64,000 bases of DNA from Sphingomonadaceae bacterium (lineage in GTDB: Bacteria; Pseudomonadota; Alphaproteobacteria; Sphingomonadales; Sphingomonadaceae). The stretch spans positions 124,001 to 188,000 of the forward strand of contig JAKFUU010000012.1 of assembly GCA_021732525.1 (NCBI GenBank), read 5' to 3'. A model generated the notes under the pieces. The model had not been told where the DNA came from and ran no database searches. It worked only from the letters and a program-made list of their open reading frames with translations. Below, in pieces: positions 52,348 to 62,621 of this stretch. Position numbers and translations under genes: made by a program. Numbering within the stretch: the first letter of the stretch is position 1; the number at the start of each line of letters is the position of its first letter.

Positions 52348-53346
52348 ATGACAATAGGATCGACGCTTGAACTCATTGGCAATACGCCGCTCGTTCTTTT
52401 GAAAGGCGCAAGCCAAGCAGCGGGTTGCGAAATTTATGGCAAATGCGAATTTTATAACCCCGGCGCTTCGGTCAAGGACCGGGCCGCATTGTATATTGTC
52501 CGCGATGCTGAGACAGCGGGACAGTTGAAATCCGGCGGGACGATTGTGGAGGGGACGGCGGGCAACACGGGCATTGGGCTGGCGCTGGTTGCCAACGCCT
52601 TGGGCTATAAAACGATTATCGTTATGCCCGAAACGCAAAGCCGCGAAAAGATGGATACTTTGCGTGCGCTGGGTGCGCATTTGGTGACGGTTCCGGCGGC
52701 GCCCTATGCCAATCCGGGGCATTTTGTGCATACATCGCGGCGGATCGCCGAAGAAACCGAAAATGCCGTTTGGGCCAATCAGTTTGACAATATCGCCAAT
52801 CGCCGCGCGCATATTGAAACCACCGCCGAAGAAATCTGGGCGCAGATGGAAGGCCGGATCGACGGTTTCACCTGCGCAGCGGGAACCGGCGGAACGATCG
52901 CGGGTGTTGGATTGGGCTTGAAAGCCAAAAATGCCGATGTCACTATTGCGCTGACCGATCCACATGGCGCGGCTTTGTATAATTATTATGCTTGCGGAGA
53001 ATTAAAGGCCCAGGGCAGTTCGGTCGCAGAAGGTATTGGCCAGGGCCGGGTTACCGCAAATTTGGAAGGCGCGCCAATTGATACGCAGTTTCGCATTTCG
53101 GACGAGGATGGTCTATATTGGGTCAAACAAATGCTGAGCGAAGAAGGGCTTTGCTTGGGCTTATCGTCGGGTATCAATGTCGCGGGCGCAGTGGCCTTGG
53201 GCAAGCAGTTGGGCGCGGGCAGCCGGATTGTTACGATATTATGCGACACGGGCTTTCGATATTTATCCACTTTGTATAATGCGGAATGGATGATGGCCAA
53301 GGGATTGCCGCCGATGCCGTGGCTTGATAACACAGGGCGGGGTTAG
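52348..53346 (+). CDS. cysK: Cysteine synthase A
   Basis: 332 residues. PLP-dependent beta-replacement of O-acetylserine by sulfide. PLP lysine in YNPGASVKDRAALYI (Lys about 43), the pyridoxal-phosphate Asn-loop EGTAGNTGIGLALVA, GTGGTIAGVGLGLK (phosphate loop) and LGLSSGINVAGAV. Start ATG 52348; no Shine-Dalgarno is striking. Divergent from the ZnuD-like gene and 48 bases before the next. Confidence 0.9.
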   Translation: MTIGSTLELIGNTPLVLLKGASQAAGCEIYGKCEFYNPGASVKDRAALYIVRDAETAGQLKSGGTIVEGTAGNTGIGLALVANALGYKTIIVMPETQSREKMDTLRALGAHLVTVPAAPYANPGHFVHTSRRIAEETENAVWANQFDNIANRRAHIETTAEEIWAQMEGRIDGFTCAAGTGGTIAGVGLGLKAKNADVTIALTDPHGAALYNYYACGELKAQGSSVAEGIGQGRVTANLEGAPIDTQFRISDEDGLYWVKQMLSEEGLCLGLSSGINVAGAVALGKQLGAGSRIVTILCDTGFRYLSTLYNAEWMMAKGLPPMPWLDNTGRG

Positions 53347-53394
53347 CGAGAATTGACGAAGCAGTGATGCTGCGCCGATCGGCCCAGCGGGAGA

Positions 53395-53718
53395 ATGGAT
53401 ATGTTGCAAGGCAAAGATAGCGCGATACAACGTATTCAGGTCGGTTTGCTGGGCATTGTTGCGGTATTGCTGTTTGTCAGTTTGGCCAGCGTGGTTCTTG
53501 AACGGGCGGCGCAGGGTGATTTGGCGCGCGGCGGCGGTGCATCATTATCGCCCAATAATGGCGGGCAATCGTCGCCCAAAGTTGCCGACGAACCCTTGGC
53601 AGAGCTGGGCGCTGCGCCCGTGGTAGAAAATGACGCAGCAACGCAGAAAAAGCCTGCGGGCAAGGGCAAGCCTGCCGCCAAGGACCGATCAGACGTCCGC
53701 CCCGCGCGCGCGCCATAG
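53395..53718 (+). CDS. Small membrane protein with disordered tail
   Basis: 107 residues: one membrane helix (QVGLLGIVAVLLFVSLASVVL, about 16-36) and a Gly/Ala/Lys/Pro-rich tail ending in arginines. ATG 53395 or 53401 (two codons later) are both possible; GGGAG lies just upstream. It shows no catalytic motif. Placed between cysK and the DUF4350-like gene; function unknown. Confidence 0.6.
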   Translation: MDMLQGKDSAIQRIQVGLLGIVAVLLFVSLASVVLERAAQGDLARGGGASLSPNNGGQSSPKVADEPLAELGAAPVVENDAATQKKPAGKGKPAAKDRSDVRPARAP

Positions 53719-53752
53719 GCCAAATGACCGTAGCTTCTTATTATATATCAAT

Positions 53753-54580
53753 ATGATATCAGCGTTATGGACCCGGCTATCAGCCAATAGATTTGTCTTG
53801 ATCGCCGCCGCGGCCTCGGCGGCGGTATTGTTGGTTACAGCGATTTTTCTGCTAGGCGGCAATAGCGATGAGCGTGATGACGGTCAACCGAAGCTGGGGC
53901 TTGTGACGACATTGCCGCTTTTTTGGGGCGAGGGTGATCTTGGCGAAATTATACAGCAGGCGAGCGAACCGACGCGCACCTATCAACGGCTGGATAGTAA
54001 ATATCAGGTGCGGTTGATCGATGCGATTGATGATAAGAGCCTGCGATCCATGCATTTGCTGCTGCTCGCGCAGCCGCGGGCGTTGGCGGCGTCGGAGCTT
54101 GTTACGCTTGATCGGTGGGTGCGGCGCGGGGGGCATTTGATGGTGATGGCGGACCCGGCATTGCAATGGAAAAGCGCCTATCCGCTGGGCGATAGGCGCC
54201 GTCCGCTCTTCACCTCGATGATGTCGCCCTTGTTCAAACATTGGGGTTTGGAATTGGTGCTGCCGATCAGTGATGACACATCCGCCGAAGCGGTGCGCCA
54301 ACATGGCGGCCTTGCCGTGCATACGGTGACTTTAGGGGCTTGGCAGCAAGTGGGGGGCACTGGCGGGGGTGCCTGCGCGATATCGGCCGATGGTCTTGTG
54401 GCCGAATGTAAGATTGGTAATGGGTCTGCTTTCTTGGTTGCTGATGCCGATATGTTGGATGACGCATTATGGGTGGGCAGCGGGATACGGGCGCTTTCGG
54501 GCTCGGATGATTTTGACAATATGCGCTGGGTGGAGGCGAATCTGGAGCGATTATGGGTGCACCGAGTCGGCCGCAAATGA
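53753..54580 (+). CDS. DUF4350/GldG-like membrane-anchored protein
   Basis: 275 residues from ATG 53753 (the frame is open further upstream but overlaps the preceding gene). An N-terminal membrane helix (FVLIAAAASAAVLLVTAIFLLGG, about 14-36) then a periplasmic part, KLGLVTTLPLFWGEGDLGEIIQ...LDRWVRRGGHLMVMADPALQW, resembling the DUF4350/GldG type found with gliding-motility-like ABC transporters. It ends 358 bases before mraZ. Exact role unknown. Confidence 0.65.
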   Translation: MISALWTRLSANRFVLIAAAASAAVLLVTAIFLLGGNSDERDDGQPKLGLVTTLPLFWGEGDLGEIIQQASEPTRTYQRLDSKYQVRLIDAIDDKSLRSMHLLLLAQPRALAASELVTLDRWVRRGGHLMVMADPALQWKSAYPLGDRRRPLFTSMMSPLFKHWGLELVLPISDDTSAEAVRQHGGLAVHTVTLGAWQQVGGTGGGACAISADGLVAECKIGNGSAFLVADADMLDDALWVGSGIRALSGSDDFDNMRWVEANLERLWVHRVGRK

Positions 54581-54938
54581 CAGGGAAAAGCTATTGGGTA
54601 ATCTATGGGCAGACATGCGATTGATTTCAGTACATATATCTAAAACATTGATTTATAATATAAAAATATTCCTGACTAAAAATTTTCTATGGAAGAAAGG
54701 AGTGCAAAGCCAACTTCAATATGAGAAATAATTAAATGAATACAGCTATCTACTAATCTAAATATAGGTTAGCCCATAAATTCCCTCTTTTCATCCATGA
54801 TATCCCATGATAGACCTGTCTTATTCTAGGGGTGGGTTTCCTGTTGAACGGTCGCTTTAGCGTCCGCGTACTCGTGCATTTTTACGCATTGGTGCGGCAG
54901 CAGAGCTGTGCCCGCCCAAAAAGAGGGATTTGGCATCG
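54581..54938. other. A/T-rich leader region of the dcw cluster
   Basis: 358 bases without an acceptable ORF. Bases 54636-54780 are markedly A/T-rich compared with the flanking genes. It contains an inverted repeat at 54753-54772 (CTAATCTA / TAGGTTAG, one G-T pair). I could not find a convincing TTAA-N7-TTAA (CtrA) pair or the triple TGGG box of MraZ. The promoter for the cell-division operon must be here. Confidence 0.5.
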
Positions 54939-55430
54939 GTGTCTGGTAGTTTTTCTTACGGAGGTAGCGGGTTGTCGAGCATCGACACCAAAGGCCGCAC
55001 GACCATTCCGGCGGAGATTCGCGACGTCGTGCAAAAATCCAGCGATGGCAACGTTGTTTGCATTGGTCGCCACCGGGAGCTGCCTTGCTTGGTTGGCTAT
55101 GGCCGCAATGAGCGTCAGCAAAATCGCGATATTATCGAAGAAATGCGGCGCGCGGCGATCATGCGCGGGGATGTTTTTGATGATGAGGAATTTGGCGCGC
55201 CAGCGTCGTCGCTTTACGAAATTAATTTTGAGGTAAGCGGCCGCTTTGTGCTTTCGCCAATGCTCCGGCATTTTGGCAGGCTTACAAACCGGGTTTTTTT
55301 TCACGGAACCGATACGAAATTCCTGCTTTGGGATCCGGTGGTTTTCCTTGCGGAGGCTCCGGCAAAATTCCGGCAGGCGCGCGAAGAGTTGGAATATTGG
55401 CTTGCGGCAGCCGCGAAGGGCGAAAAATGA
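54939..55430 (+). CDS. mraZ: Transcriptional regulator MraZ
   Basis: 163 residues from GTG 54939, with GAGGG 11 bases upstream (TTG 54930 would be only 2 bases from it). Two AbrB-like MraZ repeats: [17 protein letters not shown] (about 15-31) and [21 protein letters not shown] (about 96-116), the double SxDxxGRxxxP pattern; the second is degenerate. MraZ represses the dcw operon in gammaproteobacteria. First gene of the cluster; ATGA overlap with rsmH. Confidence 0.92.
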   Translation: MSGSFSYGGSGLSSIDTKGRTTIPAEIRDVVQKSSDGNVVCIGRHRELPCLVGYGRNERQQNRDIIEEMRRAAIMRGDVFDDEEFGAPASSLYEINFEVSGRFVLSPMLRHFGRLTNRVFFHGTDTKFLLWDPVVFLAEAPAKFRQAREELEYWLAAAAKGEK

Positions 55431-56383
55431 ACAAAGGCCCCGATCATATTCCTGTTTTGCTTGACGAAGTAATTCGCTCTCTGGCCATCACCCCTGGCGC
55501 AGAGATGGTGGATGGCACTTTTGGGGCAGGAGGCTATAGCGAAGCAATGCTTTGCTGCGGCGCGCGTATTTATGCGTTTGACCGCGACCCCGATGCCTTA
55601 ACCGAAGGTGCCTGCCTTGCAGGTCGGTATAAGGACGCTTTGCGGCTTTATCCGGCCTGTTTTTCTATGATGGACCAGATTTTGGCAAACGATGATGTGA
55701 CATCGGTTGATGGCGTTGTTCTCGACATTGGTGTTTCGTCCATGCAGCTGGACCGGGCCGAACGCGGTTTTTCCTTTCAAAAGGACGGGCCGCTTGACAT
55801 GCGGATGGCGCAGGATGGCGAAACGGCAGCTGATTTTGTCAACTCCGCCGACGAAACGGTAATTGCCGATGTTATTTATCGCTATGGCGAGGAACATCGC
55901 TCGCGCCGGATTGCCCATGCAATTGTTGCGGCGCGGCCGGTTTTTACGACCGCCGAGCTGGCCGCCATTGTCCGTAAGGCAATTGGGTATCGGCCTGGTG
56001 CGCCAAAGGATCCCGCGACGCGAATATTTCAAGCGATCCGCATCCATATCAACCAAGAGCTAAGTGAGCTTTCGCAAGGGTTGGCGGCAGCGGAACGCTT
56101 GCTGAAACCAGGTGGGCGCTTTGCGGTGGTTAGCTTTCACAGTCTGGAAGACCGGATCGTAAAGCAGTTTTTTCGCGAACGCACCGGCGCGGGCGGCGCG
56201 GTGTCCCGCCATATGCCAGCGATATCCGGCCGCGGCCCCGCACCGACATTTGAAAAGGCGAGCAAAGCCGTCCGGCCTTCGCAGGCCGAGATAGCACGTA
56301 ACCCCCGCGCACGCTCCGCGACATTGCGCAGCGCAACGCGCACCCACGCACGGGCTTGGACACAGCAGGAGATGGCAGTATGA
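55427..56383 (+). CDS. rsmH: 16S rRNA (cytosine-1402-N4)-methyltransferase
   Basis: 318 residues. SAM-dependent methylation of 16S rRNA C1402. [15 protein letters not shown], the SAM motif [15 protein letters not shown] (about 28-42), [31 protein letters not shown] (about 99-129) and [18 protein letters not shown] 55427 overlaps the mraZ stop (ATGA); the frame upstream is not used. Ends overlapping ftsL. Confidence 0.95.
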   Translation: MNKGPDHIPVLLDEVIRSLAITPGAEMVDGTFGAGGYSEAMLCCGARIYAFDRDPDALTEGACLAGRYKDALRLYPACFSMMDQILANDDVTSVDGVVLDIGVSSMQLDRAERGFSFQKDGPLDMRMAQDGETAADFVNSADETVIADVIYRYGEEHRSRRIAHAIVAARPVFTTAELAAIVRKAIGYRPGAPKDPATRIFQAIRIHINQELSELSQGLAAAERLLKPGGRFAVVSFHSLEDRIVKQFFRERTGAGGAVSRHMPAISGRGPAPTFEKASKAVRPSQAEIARNPRARSATLRSATRTHARAWTQQEMAV

Positions 56384-56997
56384 CCTTGGCAATTAAGCGC
56401 CTTAGAAATATCGGCTGGTTGGCTTTGGTATTTCTGATTTCGATCATGCTCTATCCGCTTTCGCTGAATGTGGCTGCGGTGCATAGCGACCTGATGCGAG
56501 TGGACCGGGAAATTCGGGATACCAAGCGCGAAATAAGCTTTTTACAGGCCGAACTGAGGACAAGAGCCAGTCCGCAGCAGCTCGAAGAATGGAATAATCT
56601 GCTTTATGGATACAAGCCGCCAACGGCGCAGCAATTTCTCGAAGGCGAGCATGCGCTTGCAGAGCTGAATGGTGACGCGCCAACAATCAAGCCGGTATTG
56701 GTTGCCGCAGCCGGTAATGCGGCCCCTGCCGGTATTATCGGATCCCCTTTTGCGCCGTTAGAAGCGGATGAACCGTCACCGCCTCCAAGAAATTCAGGGG
56801 CGGATGATGATGCTGACGATGATAAGGTCAGGTTCGCCGATGCCCAGGCGAAGGAAACGGCAAATCGGAATGATGGGAATGGCAGATCGATCAGCAATAG
56901 AACGATAAAACTCGCTGCTATCGATGCCAAGATTCTATCTGACGATCTGCTGCGCGATATAGAAAAGAGCGCGATGCGCGAGCGGAATGCCCGATGA
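56380..56997 (+). CDS. ftsL: Cell division protein FtsL
   Basis: 205 residues, longer than the usual 80-120 because of a C-terminal polar extension. N-terminal membrane helix ([24 protein letters not shown], about 11-34), then a coiled-coil ([35 protein letters not shown]). The rest is Asp/Ala-rich and probably disordered. The position between rsmH and ftsI and the topology identify it. It overlaps both neighbours by four bases. Confidence 0.85.
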   Translation: MTLAIKRLRNIGWLALVFLISIMLYPLSLNVAAVHSDLMRVDREIRDTKREISFLQAELRTRASPQQLEEWNNLLYGYKPPTAQQFLEGEHALAELNGDAPTIKPVLVAAAGNAAPAGIIGSPFAPLEADEPSPPPRNSGADDDADDDKVRFADAQAKETANRNDGNGRSISNRTIKLAAIDAKILSDDLLRDIEKSAMRERNAR

Positions 56998-58739
56998 CCA
57001 TTTTTGTGGCGCGAACGGCCTCCCGCCGGTCTGGTGTGCGTGGTGGTGTATTGACGGCGCATGCCTTATGGCGGTTGTTGGTGCTTGCGGGCATTTTTGG
57101 ACTGTTTTTATTGTTGATTATCGGCCGGCTGACGACTTTGGCCTTATTCGAAAGCACGCGCGCATTTGGCGCGACTACGACCGACTATATTCCCGATCGC
57201 GGTGATATACTGGACCGAAATGGCGTGCCTCTGGCGCGCACGATCCAAGCTTATTCCATCTGGGTTAAACCAGATAAAATTCTGGGTGACAAGAAACAGT
57301 TGGCAAAGGAATTGACGGCTATCTTCCCCGATACGCCCGAATCTTCATTTTATCAAAAACTTACGTCAAAAAAACAAGGTTATCTAAGGCAGCGCGCGCT
57401 TCCAGCAGAAGTGCGCAGGGTGCATGATCTGGGCGAAATTGCCATCGAATTTCCGCGCGAGGCCGAACGCCTTTATCCGCAGCATGAACTGGCCGCGCAT
57501 GCCATCGGCTTTTTGGACCGCGACGGTAAAGGCGCGCTCGGGATTGAACGGATGCTGGATGCGGAGCTGCGTGATCCGGCGAAGCGCGGAAAGCCGGTGT
57601 CGCTTGCCATCGATATTCGCGTCCAAGGCGCGCTGGAAATTGAATTGGCGCGCGGCATGGAGGATACCGATGCAAAGGGCGCCGCTGGTGTGATTTTGGA
57701 CGCGCAAACCGGCGAAGTCCTGGCGATGGCAACCTTGCCTGCTTTTGATCCCAATCGCCCCTTGTTTACCAAAAAAACCGAACAAACATTGCAACCTGGA
57801 TCGAATTTGACGGATCGCATACCGATTGAGCGGCAAGTTAATAGCGTTACCAATCAGGTTTATGAGCTGGGCTCTACCTTCAAACCATTAACCGTGGCTG
57901 CCGCGCTTGATGCGGGTTCGGTGCGCAATCTGGCGATCCGTTATGATGCTACGGTGCCGCTCGAAATTGGTGGATTTAAAATTCGGGATCTCCACCCAAC
58001 CAAACGGTGGTTGAATGTACCGGAAACTTTGGTTCATAGTTCCAACATCGTAACCGCGCGGATTGCCGACAATCTTGGTCCGGAGGGAATGGCCAAAATG
58101 CTCCGCGATATCGGCTTCCATGAAAAGCCTGCTATTGAAATTGGGGAGCGGGCAAAGCCAATTTGGCCGCGCAATTGGGGCCGGATAACCAATATGACGG
58201 TGGGATATGGTCACGGCATCGCGGTAACCCCGATGCATCTTGCCAATGCTTATGCGGCGATGGTGAATGGTGGCATATGGCGTCCGGCGACTTTAATCAA
58301 GGTTGCAGGCGATCGTAAACATCTTGAACGGCGTGTTTTTTCGGCATCGACCAGTGCGCGGATGCGGCAGCTGTTGCGGATGATTGTGGTTGATGGTACG
58401 GGCAAAAATGCCGATGCCGCCGGCTACCGGGTTGGCGGCAAGACAGGCTCAGCGGAAAAGCCAAGCGATGGCAGCTATAGCCGCAGTTTGCTGGTTGCAA
58501 CCTTTGCGGCGGCTTTCCCGATGGATAATCCTCGCTATGTTATGGTTGCGATGCTCGACGAGCCAAAAGGCGCAGCCGCCAGCGGTTTTCAGCGAACGGC
58601 GGGTTTGACCGCGGCGCCCATTATCAAGAAAACCGTTACTCGAATTGGACCGCTGCTTGGCATTATCCCCGACATTAAGCGCGATGTGGATGTGTCCGAA
58701 CTGACGCCTTTGCTATGGACTCCAAAAGGAGGCGGCTAA
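56994..58739 (+). CDS. ftsI: Peptidoglycan D,D-transpeptidase FtsI (PBP3)
   Basis: 581 residues. A cytosolic N-terminus and one membrane helix (LLVLAGIFGLFLLLIIGRLTTL, about 28-49), a PBP dimerisation domain from about 64, and the transpeptidase with SxxK at S294-K297 (ELGSTFKPLT), SxN at S349-N351 (HSSNIV) and KTG at 483-485 (GGKTGSAEKP). It crosslinks septal peptidoglycan. GTG-free ATG start overlaps ftsL by 4 bases; its stop touches murE (TAATG). Confidence 0.95.
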   Translation: MTIFVARTASRRSGVRGGVLTAHALWRLLVLAGIFGLFLLLIIGRLTTLALFESTRAFGATTTDYIPDRGDILDRNGVPLARTIQAYSIWVKPDKILGDKKQLAKELTAIFPDTPESSFYQKLTSKKQGYLRQRALPAEVRRVHDLGEIAIEFPREAERLYPQHELAAHAIGFLDRDGKGALGIERMLDAELRDPAKRGKPVSLAIDIRVQGALEIELARGMEDTDAKGAAGVILDAQTGEVLAMATLPAFDPNRPLFTKKTEQTLQPGSNLTDRIPIERQVNSVTNQVYELGSTFKPLTVAAALDAGSVRNLAIRYDATVPLEIGGFKIRDLHPTKRWLNVPETLVHSSNIVTARIADNLGPEGMAKMLRDIGFHEKPAIEIGERAKPIWPRNWGRITNMTVGYGHGIAVTPMHLANAYAAMVNGGIWRPATLIKVAGDRKHLERRVFSASTSARMRQLLRMIVVDGTGKNADAAGYRVGGKTGSAEKPSDGSYSRSLLVATFAAAFPMDNPRYVMVAMLDEPKGAAASGFQRTAGLTAAPIIKKTVTRIGPLLGIIPDIKRDVDVSELTPLLWTPKGGG

Positions 58740-60166
58740 TGCGTTTGGGATATTTGGTGCCCGATCTTGCCGGCGATAGCGGTGAGGCCATTGTTACCGG
58801 TTTTGCCATCGATCACCGCAAAGTGGCAAAAGGCACGATATTCGGCGCTTTTGCGGGTGCAAAATTCAATGGCGAGGATTTTATTGGGGAAGCCATAGCC
58901 AACGGCGCGATAGCGATCGTCGCGGCACCTTCGGCAAAAGTGGACGGCGCGCTGCATATCGTATCCGACAATCCCCGCAGGGCTTTTGCCCGGTTGGCCG
59001 CCATTTTTTTTCAACCATTTCCACCGGTCATTGCGGCGGTCACCGGGACCAACGGGAAAACTTCGACGGTCGAATTGACCCGGCAATTGTGGCGTATGGG
59101 CGGAAAAATATCTGCATCCATCGGAACTTTGGGGGTAACCACCGCAAATGAACAGGTTGGCACGGGCCTGACCACCCCGGACATCGTGACATTCCTCTCC
59201 AATGTTGCTGGTTTAGCGCGTGAGGGCGTGTCGCATCTTGCTTTTGAAGCGTCGAGCCACGGCTTGTCGCAATATCGCAGCGAAGGGATATCTATCCGCG
59301 TTGCTGCCTTTACCAACCTAAGCCGTGATCATCTGGATTACCATGGTAATATGGAAGATTATTTTGCGGCCAAAATGCGGTTGTTTGATGAGCTGTTGGC
59401 GCAAGATGGCACGGCGGTCATTTGGGCGGACGATGCCTGGTCGGCGCAAGTTATCGCGCGGGCCAAGGCGCGGGCGCTGCGGATGGTGACCGTGGGGGAA
59501 AAAGGCGAAAGCATTCGCTTGGTTTCACGCGGGCCAACGCAGCTTGGTCAGGAGCTTGTGCTCGAAATTCAGGGTGAAACGCAGAAAGTGACATTGCCGT
59601 TGATTGGCGCTTATCAAGCCAATAATGCGTTGACCGCGGCGGCCATCGTGCTCGCCAGTGGCGGCGATGTTGCCGAGGTGGTCGGCAATCTTGGCCGGTT
59701 GCAGCCGGTGCGCGGACGTTTGGAGCGCGCCGTTATCAGCCGCAGCGGCGCGCCGGTTTACATCGATTATGCACATACCCCCGACGCGCTGGTCGCCGCA
59801 ACGGCCGCGATGCGTCCGCATACGGCGGGGCGGTTGATCACGGTGTTTGGTGCAGGCGGTGACCGTGACAAAGGCAAACGGCCGGAAATGGGTGCCGCCG
59901 CCGTACAATGCTCCGATATTGTAATTGTTACCGACGATAATCCGCGCAGCGAAGACCCCGCCGATATCCGCGCTCAGGTGATGGCAGGCGCGGAGGGAGC
60001 GACCGAAATAGGCGGTCGCCGCGCGGCCATCGCGTATGCCATTGAACAGGCCAAGGCCGACGATATCGTCTTGATCGCCGGAAAAGGGCATGAACAAGGG
60101 CAGATTATTGGCGATACGGTATTTCCCTTTGATGATGTGCAGGTCGCGCGAGAGTGTGCCGCGTGA
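58739..60166 (+). CDS. murE: UDP-MurNAc-L-Ala-D-Glu:meso-diaminopimelate ligase
   Basis: 475 residues. Adds meso-DAP to the peptidoglycan precursor in the cytoplasm. ATP-binding loop VTGTNGKTSTVEL (101-113), the carbamylated-Lys region with LSRDHLDYHGNMEDYFAAKMRLF, and the DNPR motif in VTDDNPRSEDP (about 399-409), which marks preference for meso-DAP over lysine. ATG 58739 overlaps the ftsI stop by one base. Confidence 0.95.
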   Translation: MRLGYLVPDLAGDSGEAIVTGFAIDHRKVAKGTIFGAFAGAKFNGEDFIGEAIANGAIAIVAAPSAKVDGALHIVSDNPRRAFARLAAIFFQPFPPVIAAVTGTNGKTSTVELTRQLWRMGGKISASIGTLGVTTANEQVGTGLTTPDIVTFLSNVAGLAREGVSHLAFEASSHGLSQYRSEGISIRVAAFTNLSRDHLDYHGNMEDYFAAKMRLFDELLAQDGTAVIWADDAWSAQVIARAKARALRMVTVGEKGESIRLVSRGPTQLGQELVLEIQGETQKVTLPLIGAYQANNALTAAAIVLASGGDVAEVVGNLGRLQPVRGRLERAVISRSGAPVYIDYAHTPDALVAATAAMRPHTAGRLITVFGAGGDRDKGKRPEMGAAAVQCSDIVIVTDDNPRSEDPADIRAQVMAGAEGATEIGGRRAAIAYAIEQAKADDIVLIAGKGHEQGQIIGDTVFPFDDVQVARECAA

Positions 60167-61551
60167 ACCCCTTGTGGACATCAGCCGAAATTGCAGCGGC
60201 AACGGGCGGGACGGCGAGCGTTGAATTTTCGTGCACCGGCGTGGCGTTTGACTCGCGCGAAATTGGCGCAGGCGATTTGTTTTTTGCCTTGAAAGGGCAG
60301 GCCAGCGACGGGCATTATTATCTGGATCAAGTGCACCGCGCCGGTGCCGTCGCTGCGGTGGTGAGCGCCGACTGTGCGGGTCCGCATATTCGCGTTGCCG
60401 ACACTGCGCAGGCTCTGAACGATCTTGCGCTGGCCGCGCGGGCGCGAACCAAAGCGAAAATCATCGGCGTGACCGGATCGGCGGGGAAAACCGGGACAAA
60501 AGAGGCGCTATTTGCGGCATTGGACCGATCATCGCGCGGCCATGCCCATCGGTCGGTGAAAAGTTATAACAACCATGTCGGGGTTCCATTAAGCCTGTGC
60601 CGAATGCCGGTTGATGCGCAATATGGCATCTTTGAAATGGGCATGAATCATCCCGGAGAGCTGCGTGCGTTAACCGGGCTTGTGCGGCCCGATGTTGCGA
60701 TCATCACCATGATCGCGCCCGCACACATCGGTTTTTTCAAGGATGAAGCCGAAATTGCGAAGGCCAAGGCGGAGATATTCGAAGGATTAAGACCGGGTGC
60801 AGCGGCAATCATCCCTGCCGACAGCGTGCATTTTGCTTTGCTGCGCGACGTTGCATTACGCTATACCAGCAATATTTTATCCTTCGGCTTTGATCCCGCG
60901 GCGGATATTCGCGTGATTGACCATGTGAGCGCGCCGGGCGGCGGATCGTTGATTACAGCGCAGCTGCCAAGCGGGACATTATGTTACACATTGTCGCAGC
61001 CGGGCCGGCATTGGGCCGCCAATTCGCTGGCGGTATTGGCGGCGGTTGAGGCGGTGGGCGGTGATCTTGCCTCTGCCGGATTGGCGCTGGCGGAGCTTGA
61101 GGGTCTTGCGGGGCGCGGGGCGCGGTATGAGGTTGCGATCGGCGGCGGCAAAGCGATGCTGATTGACGAGAGCTATAATGCAAATCCGGCGTCGATGGCC
61201 GCGACATTATCGCAATTGGGCAGCCTGACACCGGGCAGGCGGATCGCAGTGCTGGCCGACATGAAGGAGCTTGGCGATCAATCCGCACGATATCATTTGT
61301 CATTGGCGGATGATTTGGCCGGTGCCAAGGTCGATTATGCGATATTGGTCGGCGAAGAGATGGATATTCTCGCCCACTCGCTGAAACAAGGGCTTGAGGG
61401 TCCTGCCAATTTCGCCCATTGCAGCAATGCAAAAGAAGCACTGACGCTGTTGCGGGATTATCTGCAGCCGGGTGATAATGTGCTCGTGAAGGGGTCCAAT
61501 TCGATGGGTTTATCGGCTATCATTCATGCTTACACCGGCGGGGAGAATTAA
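60163..61551 (+). CDS. murF: UDP-MurNAc-tripeptide:D-alanyl-D-alanine ligase
   Basis: 462 residues. ATP-binding loop [19 protein letters not shown] (about 102-120; the motif reads GSAGKTG where many have GSxGKTT), [17 protein letters not shown], and the C-terminal [18 protein letters not shown] use GTG 60163, whose codon overlaps the murE stop (GTGA); another GTG lies nine bases earlier. The last UDP-linked amide ligase of the precursor route. Confidence 0.93.
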   Translation: MNPLWTSAEIAAATGGTASVEFSCTGVAFDSREIGAGDLFFALKGQASDGHYYLDQVHRAGAVAAVVSADCAGPHIRVADTAQALNDLALAARARTKAKIIGVTGSAGKTGTKEALFAALDRSSRGHAHRSVKSYNNHVGVPLSLCRMPVDAQYGIFEMGMNHPGELRALTGLVRPDVAIITMIAPAHIGFFKDEAEIAKAKAEIFEGLRPGAAAIIPADSVHFALLRDVALRYTSNILSFGFDPAADIRVIDHVSAPGGGSLITAQLPSGTLCYTLSQPGRHWAANSLAVLAAVEAVGGDLASAGLALAELEGLAGRGARYEVAIGGGKAMLIDESYNANPASMAATLSQLGSLTPGRRIAVLADMKELGDQSARYHLSLADDLAGAKVDYAILVGEEMDILAHSLKQGLEGPANFAHCSNAKEALTLLRDYLQPGDNVLVKGSNSMGLSAIIHAYTGGEN

Positions 61552-62621
61552 TGCTTTACTGGCTGGCGGAATTTTTCGGTTTTGACGGCGGGTTGAATCT
61601 CGTCCGTTATATCACCTTTCGCACCGGCGCGGCGGTGGCGACCGCCTTGGTCATCGGCCTGCTGATTGGTCCGCGCTTTATCAATATGCTGCGCGTGCGT
61701 CAGGGCAAAGGACAGCCGATCCGCGAGGATGGCCCGCAAACGCACCTTGCCAAGGTGGGCACGCCGACGATGGGCGGATTGATGATGTTGGTTGCGATAT
61801 CCATTTCCCTGTTTTTGTGGATGGATCTCAAAAACCTTTACATCTGGGCCTGTATTATCGTGTTGCTCGGCTTTGGTTTGGTCGGCTTTATGGATGATTA
61901 TGACAAGGTTAAAAAACGCAGCCACAAGGGTGTTTCGGGCCGCGTAAGGTTGCTGTTTGAATTTTTGATTGCGGGCCTTGCCGTAACCTTGATTGTCGCG
62001 CAGTCGGGGGGCAATCTCTATTTGCCCTTCATCAATGGCCCTGTCGCCGATCTTGGCTTATTTTATATTGCCTTTGGCGCTTTTGTGATCGTCGCCTTTG
62101 GCAATGCGGTAAACCTAACCGACGGGCTGGACGGCCTTGCGACCATGCCGGTTATCATTGCGTCAACGGCATTTATGTTGATCGTATATCTGGTCGGCAA
62201 TGCAAAATATTCCGCCTATCTCGGATTACCCTTTATATTGGGCGCGGGCGATTTGGCGATTATTTGCGGCGCTATCGTTGGCGCGGGACTGGCTTTTTTA
62301 TGGTTCAATGCACCGCCAGCGGCTATATTTATGGGCGATACGGGCAGCTTGGCCTTGGGCGGCGTGTTGGGCACGATCGCGGTTGTCGCGCACCATGAAT
62401 TTGTGCTGGCGATTATCGGCGGCGTTTTTGTGGTTGAGGCAATGTCGGTGATTATCCAGGTTTTTTGGTTTAAGCGCACCGGACGGCGGGTGTTTAAAAT
62501 GGCCCCCATTCATCATCATTTTGAACAAATGGGCTGGAGCGAAACCACCGTCGTCATTCGCTTTTGGATCATCGCCTTCGTGCTCGCGCTTGCGGGATTA
62601 TCCACCTTAAAGCTGAGATGA
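61551..62621 (+). CDS. mraY: Phospho-N-acetylmuramoyl-pentapeptide transferase
   Basis: 356 residues, about ten membrane helices. Transfers phospho-MurNAc-pentapeptide to undecaprenyl phosphate, making lipid I. Motifs: [27 protein letters not shown] (about 53-79), [16 protein letters not shown] (DD pair) and [13 protein letters not shown]; the C-terminal histidine loop [10 protein letters not shown] (about 320-329). ATG 61551 overlaps the murF stop. Confidence 0.96.
   Translation: MLYWLAEFFGFDGGLNLVRYITFRTGAAVATALVIGLLIGPRFINMLRVRQGKGQPIREDGPQTHLAKVGTPTMGGLMMLVAISISLFLWMDLKNLYIWACIIVLLGFGLVGFMDDYDKVKKRSHKGVSGRVRLLFEFLIAGLAVTLIVAQSGGNLYLPFINGPVADLGLFYIAFGAFVIVAFGNAVNLTDGLDGLATMPVIIASTAFMLIVYLVGNAKYSAYLGLPFILGAGDLAIICGAIVGAGLAFLWFNAPPAAIFMGDTGSLALGGVLGTIAVVAHHEFVLAIIGGVFVVEAMSVIIQVFWFKRTGRRVFKMAPIHHHFEQMGWSETTVVIRFWIIAFVLALAGLSTLKLR

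Noticed and set aside
54831-54845. MraZ-binding repeat (TGGG boxes) upstream of mraZ
   Set aside because: Only one GGTGGG is present; the characteristic evenly spaced repeats are missing.
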